From JAJTYI01 sp964420145 (GTDB taxonomy: Bacteria; Patescibacteriota; Dojkabacteria; B142; OLB20): a DNA stretch of 5,433 nucleotides. Of the stretch, positions 5,267-5,433 are shown one piece after another; within the stretch, counting starts at the first letter, position 1, and the number at the start of each line of letters is the position of its first letter. The notes beneath the pieces are model-generated. The model was not told the origin of the DNA. It saw only the letters and a list, made by a program, of their open reading frames with translations, and ran no database searches. Location: assembly GCA_964420145.1 (NCBI GenBank), contig CAYQRB010000044.1, positions 1-5,433 of the forward strand, read 5' to 3'. Position numbers and translations under genes: made by a program.

Positions 5267-5433
5267 ATGTCTTACAAAAAAATATCAGGGTTTAAGATTA
5301 TATTGTTAATCTTATTAGTAACTATATTTTTCACAGGTTGTACTTTTTATAATAAAAAAGAAAAACCTACTACTACAGAACAGGAGAAAGAAGTTCTTGA
5401 AGTAGAAGCAAAAACTCGTTCTGCCTCACTTAC
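5267..5433 (+). CDS. Partial lipoprotein (3' end beyond window)
   Basis: An open frame from the ATG at 5267 runs off the window, giving 55 full codons. It begins MSYKKISGFK, followed by a hydrophobic core ILLILLVTIFF and a lipobox-like FFTGC with C25 as the predicted lipidated residue. After the cysteine comes a charged, Lys/Glu/Thr-rich linker typical of lipoproteins, with no folded domain yet visible. An in-frame TAG at 5255-5257 fixes the start to this ATG unless a rare ATT is used. No Shine-Dalgarno is present; weak -10-like boxes TATTAG (5252-5257) and TTAGAT (5254-5259) lie 9 and 7 bases upstream, again hinting at a leaderless transcript. It is the second lipoprotein in a row, but its sequence shows no evident similarity to the first. 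The function is unknown. Confidence 0.8.
   Translation, partial: MSYKKISGFKIILLILLVTIFFTGCTFYNKKEKPTTTEQEKEVLEVEAKTRSASL

Noticed and set aside
5236..5295. A short plus-strand frame starting at ATG 5236 (about 19 codons)
   Set aside because: It overlaps the lipoprotein start in another frame and has no signal of translation.
1..5433. Search for CRISPR arrays, tRNA or rRNA genes, insertion sequences, integrase sites and toxin-antitoxin or defence genes
   Set aside because: No spaced direct repeats, cloverleaf folds, transposase motifs or terminal inverted repeats were seen by eye; the intergenic gaps are too short to hide them.

Overview
This AT-rich window carries four complete genes with recognisable or partly recognisable products, one complete gene of unknown function, and two genes cut by the window edges. 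Gene density is high, intergenic gaps are short, and none of the seven starts has a convincing Shine-Dalgarno sequence. Together with a single-domain DnaQ-like exonuclease, an exported bactofilin-like membrane protein, a divergent LCP protein and short lipoproteins, this suggests an uncultured small-genome bacterium, possibly of the Candidate Phyla Radiation (Patescibacteria). That placement is inference; no marker gene fixes the lineage. All frames are open under the standard bacterial code with no internal TGA, which argues against lineages that read TGA as glycine.

Layout, left to right. Bases 1-152 (minus) hold the disordered Asn/Ser/Thr/Pro-rich N-terminus of an unknown protein. A 79-base divergent spacer follows. 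Bases 232-741 (plus) encode a DEDDh 3'-5' exonuclease. Its 3' end overlaps by 21 bases that of a convergent gene, 721-1884 (minus), which encodes a signal peptide, about nine 17-residue beta-helix repeats and a multi-spanning membrane domain. A 137-base spacer with a promoter candidate in each direction separates this from 2022-3524 (plus), a membrane-anchored LytR-CpsA-Psr (LCP) protein. Then come a single-domain rhodanese (3609-3932), a lipoprotein with a strongly cationic C-terminal third (4029-5117), a structured intergenic stretch ending in a weak intrinsic terminator (5148-5210), and the start of a second lipoprotein (5267 onward, cut by the window end).

The common theme is the cell envelope: LCP enzymes attach glycopolymers to the wall, the bactofilin-like protein is predicted to present a beta-helix outside the membrane, and two proteins are lipid-anchored. 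The exonuclease (DNA proofreading or repair) and rhodanese (sulfur transfer) are cytosolic and probably unrelated to the theme. Promoter-like boxes precede most plus-strand genes individually, so this looks like a run of separately transcribed genes rather than one operon. Several -10-like boxes lie about 7-9 bases before the start codon, consistent with leaderless mRNAs.
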